DNA of 64,000 nucleotides from Dugong dugon (lineage: Eukaryota > Chordata > Mammalia > Sirenia > Dugongidae): assembly GCA_030035585.1 (NCBI GenBank), contig CM057467.1:70048941-70112940 (forward strand), given 5' to 3'. Both the position numbers and the translations under genes were made by a program. A model generated the notes under the pieces. The model was not told the origin of the DNA, made no database searches, and was given only the letters and a program-made list of their open reading frames with translations. Below are positions 24,584 to 34,976 of this stretch, piece by piece (within the stretch, counting starts at the first letter, position 1; each line of letters opens with the position of its first letter).

Positions 24584-24891
24584 CAGGTAGTCCTCGACTT
24601 ACTGAGTTATAACGAACCACACTTACAACCATCCTTTTTTTTTGTACATCTTATCATTAGTAACATGTATTACATACAATGTTGTAGCGTGTAATTTGCT
24701 GATGTTATCATTCTCAGACGCAATGTTCCAACCCTCAAAGATAAGTAGAGATCAAATTTATAAAGGTACAGACAATAAAAGGCAATAATAATGAAACTAA
24801 AAAAAAAAAAATGAGGCATTCAACTTACGTCAGAACCAACTTACAATGGAGTAGTCAGAACGGAACCCTGTCTTAAGCTGGGGACTACCTG
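24584..24891 (+). mobile_element. Tigger-like MITE, copy 1 (308 bp)
   Basis: Terminal inverted repeats: left CAGGTAGTCCTCGACTTAC, right ending GCTGGGGACTACCTG. TA flanks both ends (24582-24583 and 24892-24893), as for Tc1/mariner-pogo elements. It has no coding capacity. A full-length relative lies reversed at 55829-56144. Confidence 0.85.
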
Positions 24892-25084
24892 TATATACTA
24901 GGCAAATACTAATCAAAAGGAAGGTGATGTACTCATATTAATGTAAGACAAAATAGTCTTTAAGGAAGAAAAATCACTTCAATAATGATCTGAGCCTTAA
25001 GTTAGGAATAATGATGGTCAGGACATGATGTCAAATAAAAATTTCATCAAGAATATGCAATTATACACCTATATATATCTAATA

Positions 25085-25294
25085 GGAGCCCTGGTGGCGC
25101 AGTTAAGTGCTTGGCTGCTAATCAAAAGGTCAGCAGATCACACCCACCAGACGCTCCATGATAAAAAGATGTGGCAGTATGCTTCCATAAAGATTACAGC
25201 CTTGGAAACCCTGTGGTGTAGTTCTACTCTGTCATACAGGGTCGCTAAGAGTCAGCATCAACTCAACAGCAATGGCTTTGTTTTGGGTTTTGGG
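25085..25294 (+). mobile_element. AfroSINE, long form with 12-bp target duplication
   Basis: The head GGAGCCCTGGTGGCGCAG is almost perfect, with AAAAGATGTGGCAGTATGCT in the middle and a GGTTTTGG tail. ATATATCTAATA flanks it at 25073-25084 and 25295-25306. Confidence 0.95.
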
Positions 25295-26389
25295 ATATAT
25301 CTAATAAAATAGCTACAAAACAGAGCAAAAATTGACATTGACAGGTAGAAACCGAAAAATCCACAATTGCAGTGATGAATTTAACATAATAATAAGATTA
25401 AGAATGTAGAAAATTTGAACAACATAATTCACAAGCTTGATCTTATTATATATTTCATAACTCTGAAACCAACAATAAGAAAAAACACATTTTTGCAACC
25501 ACACACATAATATTCACAAAAACTGTCCAAGTATTAGGCCTCAAGTAAGTGTCACCAAATATCAACAAATCTGTATGGCTCAGACTACATTCTCTCACAA
25601 CAGTGCAATTACTTTGGTAATAAAAACATCACGTAGTAAAACTTACGGGATATGGTCAAGGTGTCACTTACACAGAATTTAAATGTTTGTACTAAAAATT
25701 AAAATTAATAAGTTAAATATTCAACTCAAGCAGTTAGTAGAATAAACAATTAAAATAACAAAAAATATTTTAATTATTAATTGTATTTAAATAATTAATA
25801 ATTACAGCATGAACTTAGATGAATAAAACAGAAAACAAAGATTCACAACAAAGAAAATAAATGAAATCAGAAGCTGCTTCTTTAGGAAACCTAATAAAAT
25901 AGACAAAACCTCCAGCAAGGTGGAGCAAGAAAAAAGGAGAGAAAACAGAAATAAACAAAATTAGGAATATTAAAAGGTTATACCAACAGATGAAAAAGAA
26001 ACATCAGGAAAAAAATAGGAGAAAACTATGAATAACTTTATGACAAATCTGAAAGCTTAGATGAAAATAGATAAAATTAACTCGAAGAAATAGAATACTG
26101 GATAGGTCCATAAGTATTAAAGAAATTGATCAGTAGCTTAAAACAACTTACAAAAACAGAGAAAGAGAGAACCCTTAGTCTAAACAGTTTTATAAGCAAT
26201 TCTACCCAATATTCAAACAACATATATTGTCTGAGAAAATAAAACAAGGGAATACTTTTCAGCATTTTTCATGAATCGAATATATACCCTTGGTACAAAA
26301 CAGTAAGAGGAAAATTACAGGTCAACATTTCTAATCTACCCAGACTCCTAAATAAAGTTCCCCCAAACAAACCTAACAGTAGAAATGTT

Positions 26390-26515
26390 CTGTACCTTAA
26401 TCTGGATGGCAGTCGCCCATGTAAAAATTCATCAAGCTATATACACTTAAGAGTTTTACACTTTTCTGTATTTTTGTTTTACCACAATTAAAAAGAAAAA
26501 TTTTAAAAACCTACA
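26390..26515 (+). mobile_element. Short L1M 3' end
   Basis: AATCTGGATGGCAGTCGCC, TTCATCAAGCTATATACACT and TACCACAATTAAAAAG match a truncated L1M 3' UTR with its tail. Confidence 0.65.
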
Positions 26516-27345
26516 CCAACTCAGCCATGTATTTTTAAAGAACACATAAGGACGAAGCCAGATCTATCTCAGGATTGCAAGAATAGCTTAACATTAGAAA
26601 ATCTATCAATCTAATTAACCATATTTGCAGTTTAAAGAAGAAGAGACACATGATCAGCTATAAGCATAGAAAAAAAAGGTCTGAAAATTTCAACATGTTT
26701 TCATGGGACAAATTGTTTAAAACCTCTGAATGGAAAAAAAAAAAAATAAAGCCTTAATCTGGTAAGAGGTATCTTTAAAATGTTATAGCTAACATCATAA
26801 TGATGAAACTCAGTACAGTTACCTTTAAAATCAGGGTAAGATAAGGATGCCAACTGTTGCTACCTTCTATTAAACGTTGTACTAGAAATCTTAGCACAGT
26901 AAGGCAATTTAAACAAATAAATACAAAAAATTAATTTATTGAGAAGAAAGGATCAAATCTATCATTTTACCCAGATAATACAACAGTCTATATACATAAT
27001 CCAAGAGAATTTATGGTCAAAACTATTAGAATAAAAAAATTTCAGAAAGTTTCTGAGAACACGTTTAATAAACAAAAAAATTATGATTATATACCTACCT
27101 GTGACTGATAACTAGAAAATGTAATTTTTAAAATATCATTTACAATGGCATCAAAATGAATTACGCAGCTAGGATAAGCATATCATAAGATGTGCAAAGA
27201 CTTCAATGGAGAAAATTATAAAACTTTTATTGAAAGACATAAAAGTCGACCAAATAAATTGAAGAGTTTTACATTGTTCTTAAATGGGAGGACTCGGTAT
27301 CTCCTGAATTCCTCTGTAAATTTAATACAATTTCAATCAAAATTC

Positions 27346-27475
27346 CATAGGGTTTTTTTTTTTTTTTGGGGGGGGGGGAGTAGTACTTGATAAACTGATC
27401 CTCAAATTGATATGGAAGGACAAATAACTAAAAATAGCCAAGACAATTAAAAAAAAAAAAAAAAAAAGGGTGGGG
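27346..27475. repeat. T/G and A/G homopolymer tracts
   Basis: A run of T followed by a run of G lies near 27352-27380, and about 90 bp on a run of A followed by G's (27449-27477). Both lie in the decayed L1. Confidence 0.8.
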
Positions 27476-27691
27476 GGACTTGATGCACCAGGTATTTTTA
27501 AAAAGCTACAGCAATTAAAGCAGGGCTATCTTGATAAAAGGAATGACAAATGGACCTACACTGATGGTTGAAGAGTAAATTAGTAGCTATTTTGGAGAGA
27601 AATTTGGTTATTAAAGATGTATGCATACATCTATGACCCAGTAATTCCACTTTCAGGCATAAACCCTAGAGAAACTCGTAAGAATATTCAT

Positions 27692-28130
27692 TTCATCATT
27701 ATCTATAATAATGAAAACTTGGGAAAATGTCTATAAAGAGAATGAATAAATTGTGGTATATTCACACAATGGAATACTAGACACCAGTAAATATGAATTA
27801 GAACTACATGTATTGATATAGTTCAATTTCTAGTCTAAAATATAATGTTGGGAGGGGCTGGAATAAGTTGCAGAAGGTTAGATACAGTATGGTATGCTTT
27901 ACAAAGAGTTTAAAACATGCAAAATCATACTACATATACTTTTTAAGGATACACATATACGTAGTTTAAATATAACAACATGCAAAAAACTGATAAACAT
28001 CAAATTCAGGATAGATGTTAATTCTGGGGGATGGACTAGGAGGTTGAGGGGAAAAGGACTGGGCAGGAACACAAAGGATGTTTCAATTGTATAAGTAGCA
28101 GTTTATTTCCTTATTTTAAAAAGAAAATCT
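27692..28130 (+). mobile_element. Old L1 3' end, copy 2 of a close pair
   Basis: This is the end of the 24425-28130 L1. It aligns throughout with 23117-23560, from CATCATTAT to TTTATTTCCTTATTTTA, in the same orientation. Confidence 0.8.
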
Positions 28131-28194
28131 GAAATAAGTATTATAAACCGTTAAGATCTAACATGAAAAAGCTGGGTGATAAGACACATGAGTA

Positions 28195-28850
28195 TGTTTG
28201 TTATACACCCACACTTCACTCATCCACAAGGTTAGGTTCCAAAGACCAGATCATTATGCAAAAATCGGCATTATGCAAAATACTTGCGATTTCCTGCCCC
28301 AGCCTCCCCTCCTCCCCAGCCCTCCCAGCTGGACAGCCATAGCCCCTTCTCTACCTGTGGCAGTCACAGGCTCACTCTCACTCTACCTGCCAGAAGCCAA
28401 ATCCATGCTGTGGGCTGCTAGCCAGGTGTCCTCAGCCACCCGCAGTCCCAGCTCGGGCTCCGCGGGGCATTCAGTGGGTGAAGTGGGGCAGCGTGGGCTG
28501 GGTGGTGTGCGGCAGCCTCAGCCAGGGGATGGCTGCCACCACAAGCCACCCATGCTGCTCCTGGTACCTGCCAGCCAGTGCCCGTGTGCAAGGCAAGCTG
28601 GAGGGGGCGGGGCGCACCAGGAGAGAGCTTGAAAGAGGGAGCAGAGGCAAGAGCCAGTCAGAGTCGGAGCTAGGGCTACCAATGGGTTCCAGACTGTGGT
28701 TAAATACCCTGGCAGGGGTGGTGCCACTCCTCCCTCTGCACAGCCTGAACCAGCTGTTCAAGTGAGGGTGTGCAGGGTCGTTAATGCACAAAATAGTAGG
28801 ACAGTGGATTTTTTACTATTGTGGTAAACGTGAAATGTCGGGTAACGAGA
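28195..28850. mobile_element. GC-rich possible Tigger-like DNA element
   Basis: A GC-rich core (about 28290-28760) with AT-rich arms. The left arm GTTATACACCCACACTTCAC and the reverse of the right arm (GTTACCCGACATTTCAC) are alike, and TA flanks both ends (28193-28194, 28851-28852). No intact transposase frame is seen; overlapping frames on both strands reflect GC content. The family assignment is tentative. Confidence 0.45.
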
Positions 28851-28852
28851 TA

Positions 28853-29106
28853 GTCAATAAGAAAGGAGTAGGTGTATTACCTCTATTCTTTTCAGTATGC
28901 TTGAAACAGTTCATGATTTTTGTTGTTGTTATTTGTTATTACTCAAAATGCAGTTCAATTTACTGGCAAGGTTTGTGGCATTTCAATTCAGAAATTCCTG
29001 AATGTGGTTAAGATGTGTAACAGACGGCACAAAATAGAGAACCACATTTAGAAATAAGAAAAGCAACTGTCTGAATATTATGTCATTTTGTCAGATGAAA
29101 GGTTAT
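28853..29106. other. ACER3: Intron 2 sequence next to the ACER3 donor
   Basis: No repeat recognised. The stretch is AT-rich with short T runs and a (TTG)n-like patch near 28920. Confidence 0.5.
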
Positions 29107-29112
29107 ACATAC
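29107..29112 (-). promoter_or_regulatory. ACER3: Splice donor after ACER3 exon 2
   Basis: On the minus strand the exon end CACAG is followed by GTATGT, a good U1-compatible donor. The G left over fits the Val codon expected next in ACER3. Confidence 0.85.
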
Positions 29113-29223
29113 CTGTGAGTGCTAAATAAGAAGCAATGTACCGCTTTTCCAGTCCATCTCTAACACTCTGAATTGCACCAAAGAGTGGAGGTATGATCAT
29201 AATCAGATTACTCACTGTATTCC
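29113..29223 (-). CDS. ACER3: ACER3 (alkaline ceramidase 3) exon 2, internal coding exon
   Basis: ACER3 is a multi-pass ER/Golgi alkaline ceramidase that hydrolyses unsaturated long-chain ceramides to sphingosine and fatty acid. Read on the minus strand, the exon follows a pyrimidine-rich tract ending TTTTAG and ends CACAG before GTATGT. It is 111 bp, opens with GG (last two bases of a split Trp codon), encodes 36 full residues (NTVSNLIMIIPP ... RYIASYLALT) and ends with one base of the next codon, so both introns are phase 1. As I recall the human protein, this is residues 36-71, starting just after the calcium-site Glu33 and covering the first membrane segment and loop. I see two conservative differences (Met to Leu, Val to Ile). 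The zinc-binding histidines lie in later exons, outside this window. No stop or frameshift is present. Confidence is high for the family; an ACER3 retrocopy is ruled out by the splice sites. Confidence 0.93.
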
Positions 29224-29243
29224 CTAAAACAGAAAAAAAAGAG
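29224..29243 (-). promoter_or_regulatory. ACER3: Splice acceptor and pyrimidine tract of ACER3 exon 2
   Basis: On the minus strand the intron ends with a run of T, then CTGTTTTAG directly before the exon. It is a strong polypyrimidine tract with a consensus AG, and it sets the exon start. Confidence 0.85.
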
Positions 29244-29532
29244 AAGGTATTTAGATTAATCAATAACACTTTAAATAAGAATACATTCACTTGATTTAGA
29301 ATAAGCCCTTAACCATTTATAAAGGATCCAGAAGAACCTGGTGAATTCAGTTACGTACAGCGTCCTCTATACTTTTTTTTCTTAATTCTTACAAGTCTTT
29401 GTATAAATATTTCCAAATACACTTATCAGAAAACTAATTTTTTAAATAGCAAGTCCAAAAGTCATGTCAACAGTACCGACTCAAGATACTTCAACTAGAA
29501 TTTTCTTAAACAAATAGAAAAACTTTCCTCAC
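29244..29532. other. ACER3: Intron 1 sequence next to the ACER3 acceptor
   Basis: Unique-looking intron upstream of exon 2 in gene direction. No repeat or exon recognised. Confidence 0.5.
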
Positions 29533-30040
29533 TGTCTCAGTTATTCAGTGCTGCTATAACAGAAATACCACAGTGGATGGCTTTAACAAAGAGACATTTA
29601 TTCTTTCACAGTCTAGTAGGCTACAAATCCAAATTCAGCTGGTCGGCTCCAGGGGAAGGCTTTGTCTCTCTGTCAGCTCTGGAGGAAGGCCCTTGGCATT
29701 AATCTTCCCCTGGTCGAGGAGCTTCTCAGCACAGGGACGCCAGGTCCAAAGGACGTGCTATTCTCCTGGCTCTTGTTTCTTGGTGGTATGAGGTCCCCTG
29801 TCTCTCTGATCATTCCTCTCCTTTATATCTCAAAAGAGATTGACTCAAGATACAACCTAATCTTGTAGATTGAGTCCTGCTTCATTAACATAACTGCCTC
29901 TAATCCTGCCTCATTAACATCATAGAAGTAGGATTTACAACACACAGGAAAATCATATCAGATGACAAAATCTCACAATACTGGGAATCATGGCCTAGCC
30001 AAGTTGACATACATTTTAGGGGGACGCAATTCCATCTATA
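29533..30040 (-). mobile_element. MaLR/MLT1-like LTR, copy 2
   Basis: It aligns along its whole length with 20913-21422: TGTCTCAG start, TCAGTGCTGCTATAACAGA, a CTTTATATCTCAAAAGAG box and GGGGGACGCAATTCCATC end. No target duplication is obvious. It lies about 310 bp from the ACER3 exon. Confidence 0.78.
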
Positions 30041-30265
30041 ATATTCATTATACTAAAAGTTATATTTTTCTTGTCATGCTTTTCCAGAGTAAACTTTTGG
30101 TCTGACCGTGGCCGACCTGGTAATGTTAACTAACTCTCCCACTGAGGGCAACTAAAAAAGTGGGAGCATTGAGGTCCTAACAAAGTATCAATAAATGACC
30201 AGGCTGAAGACACAAAGATGATTAGAGTTCAAAGAGGCTGAAAGGCAGCACAGAAAGGGCTCTAT

Positions 30266-30460
30266 TGTTAGTTGCCATAGTCAGTTCTGACTTACACAGA
30301 CCCCAAGTGTGCAGCACTCCATTGGTTTTCAAGGTTGTGACCTTTCAGAAGCAGACTGATGGGCTTTACTTCAGAGGTACCTCTGGGTGTGTTTGAAATG
30401 ACAACCTTTCAGTTAGTACAGTGCTTAACGATCTGCACCACCGAGGGATTCCTAGAGAGA
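30266..30460 (-). mobile_element. AfroSINE, long form with RTE-type tail
   Basis: Reverse copy: TGTTAGTTGCCATAGTCAG at the tail side, GAAGCAGACTGATGGGCTTT in the middle and CACCACCGAGGGATTCC at the head. GCTCTAT occurs at 30259-30265 and 30461-30467. Confidence 0.85.
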
Positions 30461-30699
30461 GCTCTATGTTTAACCAACTAAGTGTGTTAGGGGCAAGACG
30501 GCAGGAATAGATTGAAGATTTATGGCTGCCAGGGCAGAGATTGTGGTGAATTTCATCCCACTCCCTACCTGTGGACCCTGAAAGGCTGCCACTTTTGCCC
30601 TATGCAGATCTGAGCACAGTTGCTGCATATTTGGTGGACTTGTCAGGCTAGAAGGACCAGTCAGAGTCTAGCGTCAGTCAAAAACAAAGACCCTTGAGT

Positions 30700-32070
30700 A
30701 ACACCCCTTGCTGTTTTCTGAAGCCAGAATAGACTGTACTCTAGAAGGTCATTTAAGTGGTCCAAAGAAACTTCAAGCCTGGTCTGCTAGTACCCTCAGG
30801 TGCCTACAAGAAAAAAAAATAAAAGTATTTCTAAAAGTGATTTTTCAAATAAAACGTCTAGTGAACAAAGTTTATGGGGCACGTGAAAAGGCAAGGCAAT
30901 AAAAAAAATCAACAGAAACAGACCCATAAGGGGTTATCAGACAGGCTGCTGTTTGTAAAACAACAAAAACAAAAGCTAAGCTTACTATGCTCACAGAGAT
31001 AAAATAAAGACATCCGCATATAGACATATCATGGTGAAACTACGGAAAATGAAAGACAGAAAGAAAATCTTAAAACTAGCCAGAGAAAAAGACAATTTTA
31101 CCCTCAAAGCAACAATTAAATAGGTGACTTCTTAGAGAGTAAAAAAATATTTTTAAGATGTTGCAGAAAAATAATTCTCTATTTAGCAAAAATTTCTTTC
31201 AATAATCAAACTGAAATAAAGATACTTCCAGACAAATGAAACTAAAAATTTGCCACCATCCCACCCATTAAAGGAAATTCTCAAAGCAGGAAGGAAAAGA
31301 ATTTCAGAAAGAACCTCAGATCTGAGATTCAGCAAAAAATGAGTTAGAGAAGGCAGCCTACACCAATGTTACTGAAAATGTGATCGACAGATGCGGTGGA
31401 AAAAGAACTGAGTTAATTTTGTCTGTTGAACTGAATAGCAACAAATTGGGGTTTGAATTTTGCATGCCTTTTTAAAATTTCATTTTTCTAGTTAATGTTT
31501 TTAGTTATGTTTCTAGTAAAACGTGAAAGGAAATGGTTCTTAATTTCATTTTCACTCCTGTCTTTACAAAAACAAATCCCAAGCATGAATAGCAAAGGAA
31601 TGCTAAAAACCTCCTTAGCAGAAATAAGCAGGTAAAATGGGAAAACAAATGACTACAGTATTTTATAAATTATATTCTGGATAGAATAATGTGGCACAAT
31701 ACTTTCAAAATTTCAAATGAATGACTTCCAACATAGAAGGTGATATCAAGACAAATTACCAACTAACTGAGGGGGCAGAATGAGATATTTTCAGACATTC
31801 AAGGATTCAAAAAAATGTACTTACAACATATCTTTTCTCTGGAACCTACTAAAGAATGCAATGAACCAAAACAAGAAAGTAAAACTAAGAGGAAATTGAC
31901 ATAGGATCTAGGGAACAGGGGCTGCAACACAGGAAAGTGGTAAAGAAAAGCCCAAGATTACAGCTGTACAAGACCCGAGAATCACCCAGTGCAGACTGAA
32001 GCAGAAGCAAGAGCTGCAGGAAAGAAATCCCCAAGAAGAAAAAGAAAGAAAAGGATAGGCTATGTGATAA
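30700..32070 (+). mobile_element. HAL1/L1-like ORF1-region fragments
   Basis: 30985-31380 follows the L1-type ORF1 C-terminal domain order (CATATCATGGTGAAACTA, AGAAAATCTTAAAACTAGCC, CTTCCAGACAAATGAAACT, AAAGGAAATTCTCAAAG). 31780-32060 resembles HAL1 3' sequence (TTTTCAGACATTCAAGGATT, GACATAGGATCTAGGGAAC). 31385-31570 does not fit and may be an insert. No open frame survives. Confidence 0.6.
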
Positions 32071-32079
32071 GTTAAAATT

Positions 32080-32211
32080 TTTAGAAAATAATGTTGGTAG
32101 GCATATGATAGAACTGTTGGAAAATTTGTACTATGGTTTATTCAACCACTCCTGTATTGTGAACATTTAGTTATTTCCAATTCTTGCTATTAATAAACAA
32201 TACTGCAATGA

Positions 32212-32252
<41 letters not shown>

Positions 32253-32345
32253 ATTCTGAATAAGTGCAGATATATCTGTAAAAGAGATTCTCAAAAAATA
32301 GACTGGTGAGTTAGAGTAAATACATCTATTGACCAGAAACGTATT
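32080..32345 (-). mobile_element. L1M fragment containing an AC microsatellite
   Basis: GTTATTTCCAATTCTTGC and AACAATACTGCAATGAATAC are typical of a reversed L1M 3' region. A pure (AC)n of about 34 bp lies at 32216-32251. Confidence 0.65.
32216..32251. repeat. (AC)n microsatellite
   Basis: Uninterrupted CA dinucleotides. Confidence 0.95.
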
Positions 32346-32413
32346 AGAAGAAAACATGGACGCATTGTTCTTTATCTTACAATGAGCTAGGCTGAGCATC
32401 TTTTTATACATTT

Positions 32414-32580
32414 AAGGACTATGATGGTGCAGTGGTTAAGATCTTGGCTGCTATCCAAAAGGTCAGCAGTTCAAATCCACCAGCTGCTCCTTGGAGACCC
32501 TATGGGGCAGTTCTGCTCTGTTTGATAGGCTCGGGATGAGCTGGAATCAACTTGCTGGCGATGGGTTTGGTTTTTTTTTT
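32414..32580 (+). mobile_element. AfroSINE, short form
   Basis: TGGTGCAGTGGTTAAGATC head, CAGTTCAAATCCACC B-box region, GGTTTGG tail with a T run. TTAAGGAC is repeated at 32412-32419 and 32581-32588 and may be the target duplication. Confidence 0.9.
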
Positions 32581-32682
32581 TTAAGGACCATTTGTATTCC
32601 ATTTCCTATGAACTGAATATTCATGCTTTTTTTTACCACTTTTTCTATTGGTCTTTTCTTCTTCTACAAGAAGGAGCACTTC

Positions 32683-33262
32683 ACACCAAAGCCACAAGGA
32701 AAGCAGTAGCCCAAGAGACAGAAAGGGCCACATAAACTGGAGACTGCAACAGCCTGAGACCAGAAGAACTAGATGGTGCCTGGCTACCACCACTGACCCG
32801 CCCTGATGGGGAACACAACAGAGAATCCCTGTTGGAGCAGGAGAAAAGTGGGGTGCAGAACTCAGATTCTAGTGAAAAGACCAGACGTAATAGTCTGACT
32901 GAGACTAGAGGAACCCCAGAGACCATGGTCCTCGGACTCTCTGTCAATCCAGCACTAAAACCATTCCTGAGGCCAGCTCTTCAGTCAAAGATCAGACTGG
33001 ACTACGGGACATAAAATGATACTTGTGAAGAGTATGAGACTAAATGGGTAGCTCCTGTCCGGAGGTGAGATGAGAAGGCAGAGACGGTCAGGAGCTGGAT
33101 GAATGGGCACGGGAAATCGGGTGGAAAGGAGGAATGTGCTGTCACAGTATAGGGAGAGCAATTAGGGTCACATAACAATGTATGTACAAATTTTTGTATG
33201 AGAGACTACCTTGAATTGTAAACTTTCACTTAAACTACAACAATAAAATAAAATTTAAAAAA
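32683..33262 (+). mobile_element. 5'-truncated L1 3' end with exact 12-bp target duplication
   Basis: It ends GTAAACTTTCACTTAAACTA and AATAAAATAAA plus A's. AAGGAGCACTTC lies at 32671-32682 and 33263-33274. Its 3' UTR is the second type of the window, also seen at 15665-15817. Confidence 0.93.
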
Positions 33263-33274
33263 AAGGAGCACTTC

Positions 33275-33950
33275 TTGTATAAGGGATATTAGCTCTTTGC
33301 TATGAGTTGCAAACTCTTCTAACTTTGGTTTTGATATATATTTTTTTTCTATGTAGAATTTTCTTAATATTTTTATGCAGTTGAATTTACCAGTCTCTTC
33401 TTTTGCAACTTCTGGATATTTGAATGGTTTTAGAAAGGGCTTCCCCACTCCAAGATGCTATAGGAATTCACCCATATTTTCATCTACTGCTTTTATGATT
33501 TTACTTTTTCAAAATTTAAATCTTAAGATTCAGGGAGGGGAGTAGATTTTCCTGGTATGCACTGTGAGTGTGGATTCAACTTTATCTTTTTTCCAGTGGC
33601 TACCCAGTGGTGCAAACAAATGCAATTATTAACCATAAAGAATAATCAAAAAAGTCTACATAGCAAGAAATGTTACCATTGAATATACTATTTGGTTACA
33701 TAGTGATATTGATGTTACTGAGGTTAAATCCTAACTACTTATTTAATAAAAATTATATTCTAACTTTATTGAGAAAATGTAGTGACAGATATATATGTAT
33801 GCATAAATATCTACAGGAAGGCATATATGAATATATGGATGTGCATGTACAGATGTAACTGTAGGCATATGCATATAAATACATATATGTATTTGTTTGC
33901 CACATGTATTTTCAAATATAAAATAAAGCACATAGGGGGCACAGTTATGG
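33275..33950. other. ACER3: Unassigned intronic sequence with a degenerate AT/TG-rich patch
   Basis: Around 33780-33900 ATATATGT-like words recur without a clean unit. No gene or known repeat otherwise. Confidence 0.5.
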
Positions 33951-34784
33951 GTACTTCCTAGATACAACCAAACACCTCATGGGATTGGTCTACTGGGTTT
34001 AAGGACTTAGGACCATAGTCTCGTGGCGCAACTCGGTCATTTGACACAATATAGTTCATAAAGACAATGTTCTACATCCTAGTTTGGTGAGTAGCATCTG
34101 TAGACTTAAAAGCTTGCGCATGCCATCTAAGATACAACTATTGGTCTCTACTCATCCAGAGCAAAAGAGAAAGAAGAAAACCAAAGACTTAAAGAAGAAA
34201 CTAGTCTATAGAACCAATAGTCTACACAAATGATGATCCCACTTAACCTCGAGACCAGAAGAACTAGATGGTGCCCAGCTACTGCTATCAACCGTTTCAA
34301 TTAGGGGCTCATAGATGGTTCCGGATAGAATGCGAGAAAAATGTAGAACAAAACTCAAATTCCTAAAAAAAGCCGAGATTTACTGGACTAGTAGAGACTG
34401 AATGAATCCCCAAGACTATCACCCTGGGATACTCTTTAAACTTGGAGCTTGGACTACTCCCAGGGGTCACCTTTCAGCCAGGTAACAGATTGGCTCATAG
34501 AATAAATAATATCACCTGTAAGTGCTTTGCTCCTCAAAGTTATTGTCTAGATGAAACCAAATGGTGAACATTTACCCTAGACCAAACATGAGAAGGTGGT
34601 GGTGGGGGGGAGTGAGGAGGGCAGGGAAGCTAGATTGATGGAAACAGAACAATCAAAATGGAAATAATGAGAACGCTGATATACTGTGAAGAATGTAACC
34701 AATGTCACAGAACAATATGTATAGAAATTGTCAAATGAGAAGCTAATTTCCTGTGTAAACATTTACTGAAAACACAATAAAATA
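33951..34784 (+). mobile_element. 5'-truncated L1 3' UTR copy
   Basis: It parallels 42930-43655 of the full-length L1: GACCATAGTCTCG, AAGACAATGTTCTACATCCT, CTAGATGGTGCCCAGCTACT, ACAATATGTATAGAAATTGT, ending ACACAATAAAATATTTAA. A (TA)n follows at 34785-34804. Confidence 0.85.
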
Positions 34785-34804
34785 TTTAATATATATATAT
34801 ATAT
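34785..34804. repeat. (TA)n microsatellite at an L1 tail
   Basis: Pure AT dinucleotides directly after the L1 3' end. Confidence 0.9.
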
Positions 34805-34976
34805 AGCAAGGTAAGGCAGGGATGGTTATAAGAGAGATAAATCTCCAACCATAACTGGAAGACAACAGATAATATTTTAAATTTACAAGTGCAGAAATAG
34901 CGGTATAAGCACATTATTTAGAAATTTGGAGCCAAATTCTAGAAAAAAATAGCTAAACGTTAAAAAAATTATTGCT

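Larger units (their letters stand above)
24425..28130 (+). mobile_element. Old plus-strand L1 with nested insertions
   Basis: L1 ORF2 order can be followed despite heavy decay: ATGTTCTTAACAAGAGAC (24446), GTAAGACAAAATAGTC (24941), endonuclease remains at 25310-25700, GAAGCTGCTTCTTTAGGA linker at 25870, RT region 26520-27020, an ACAATGGAATACTAG end at 27767 and a 3' UTR to 28130. Inside sit a TA-rich microsatellite, a Tigger-like MITE (24584), an AfroSINE (25085) and a short L1 3' end (26390). Confidence 0.72.

Noticed and set aside
28198-28632. 144-codon open frame and two overlapping antisense frames
   Set aside because: Inside the GC-rich element; no splice context, no family resemblance, stop-poor only because of base composition.
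1-29112. Search for ACER3 exon 3 (expected to encode VVGMGSWCFHMTLKYE)
   Set aside because: I found no matching reverse-strand sequence with splice sites; the exon is presumably beyond the window.
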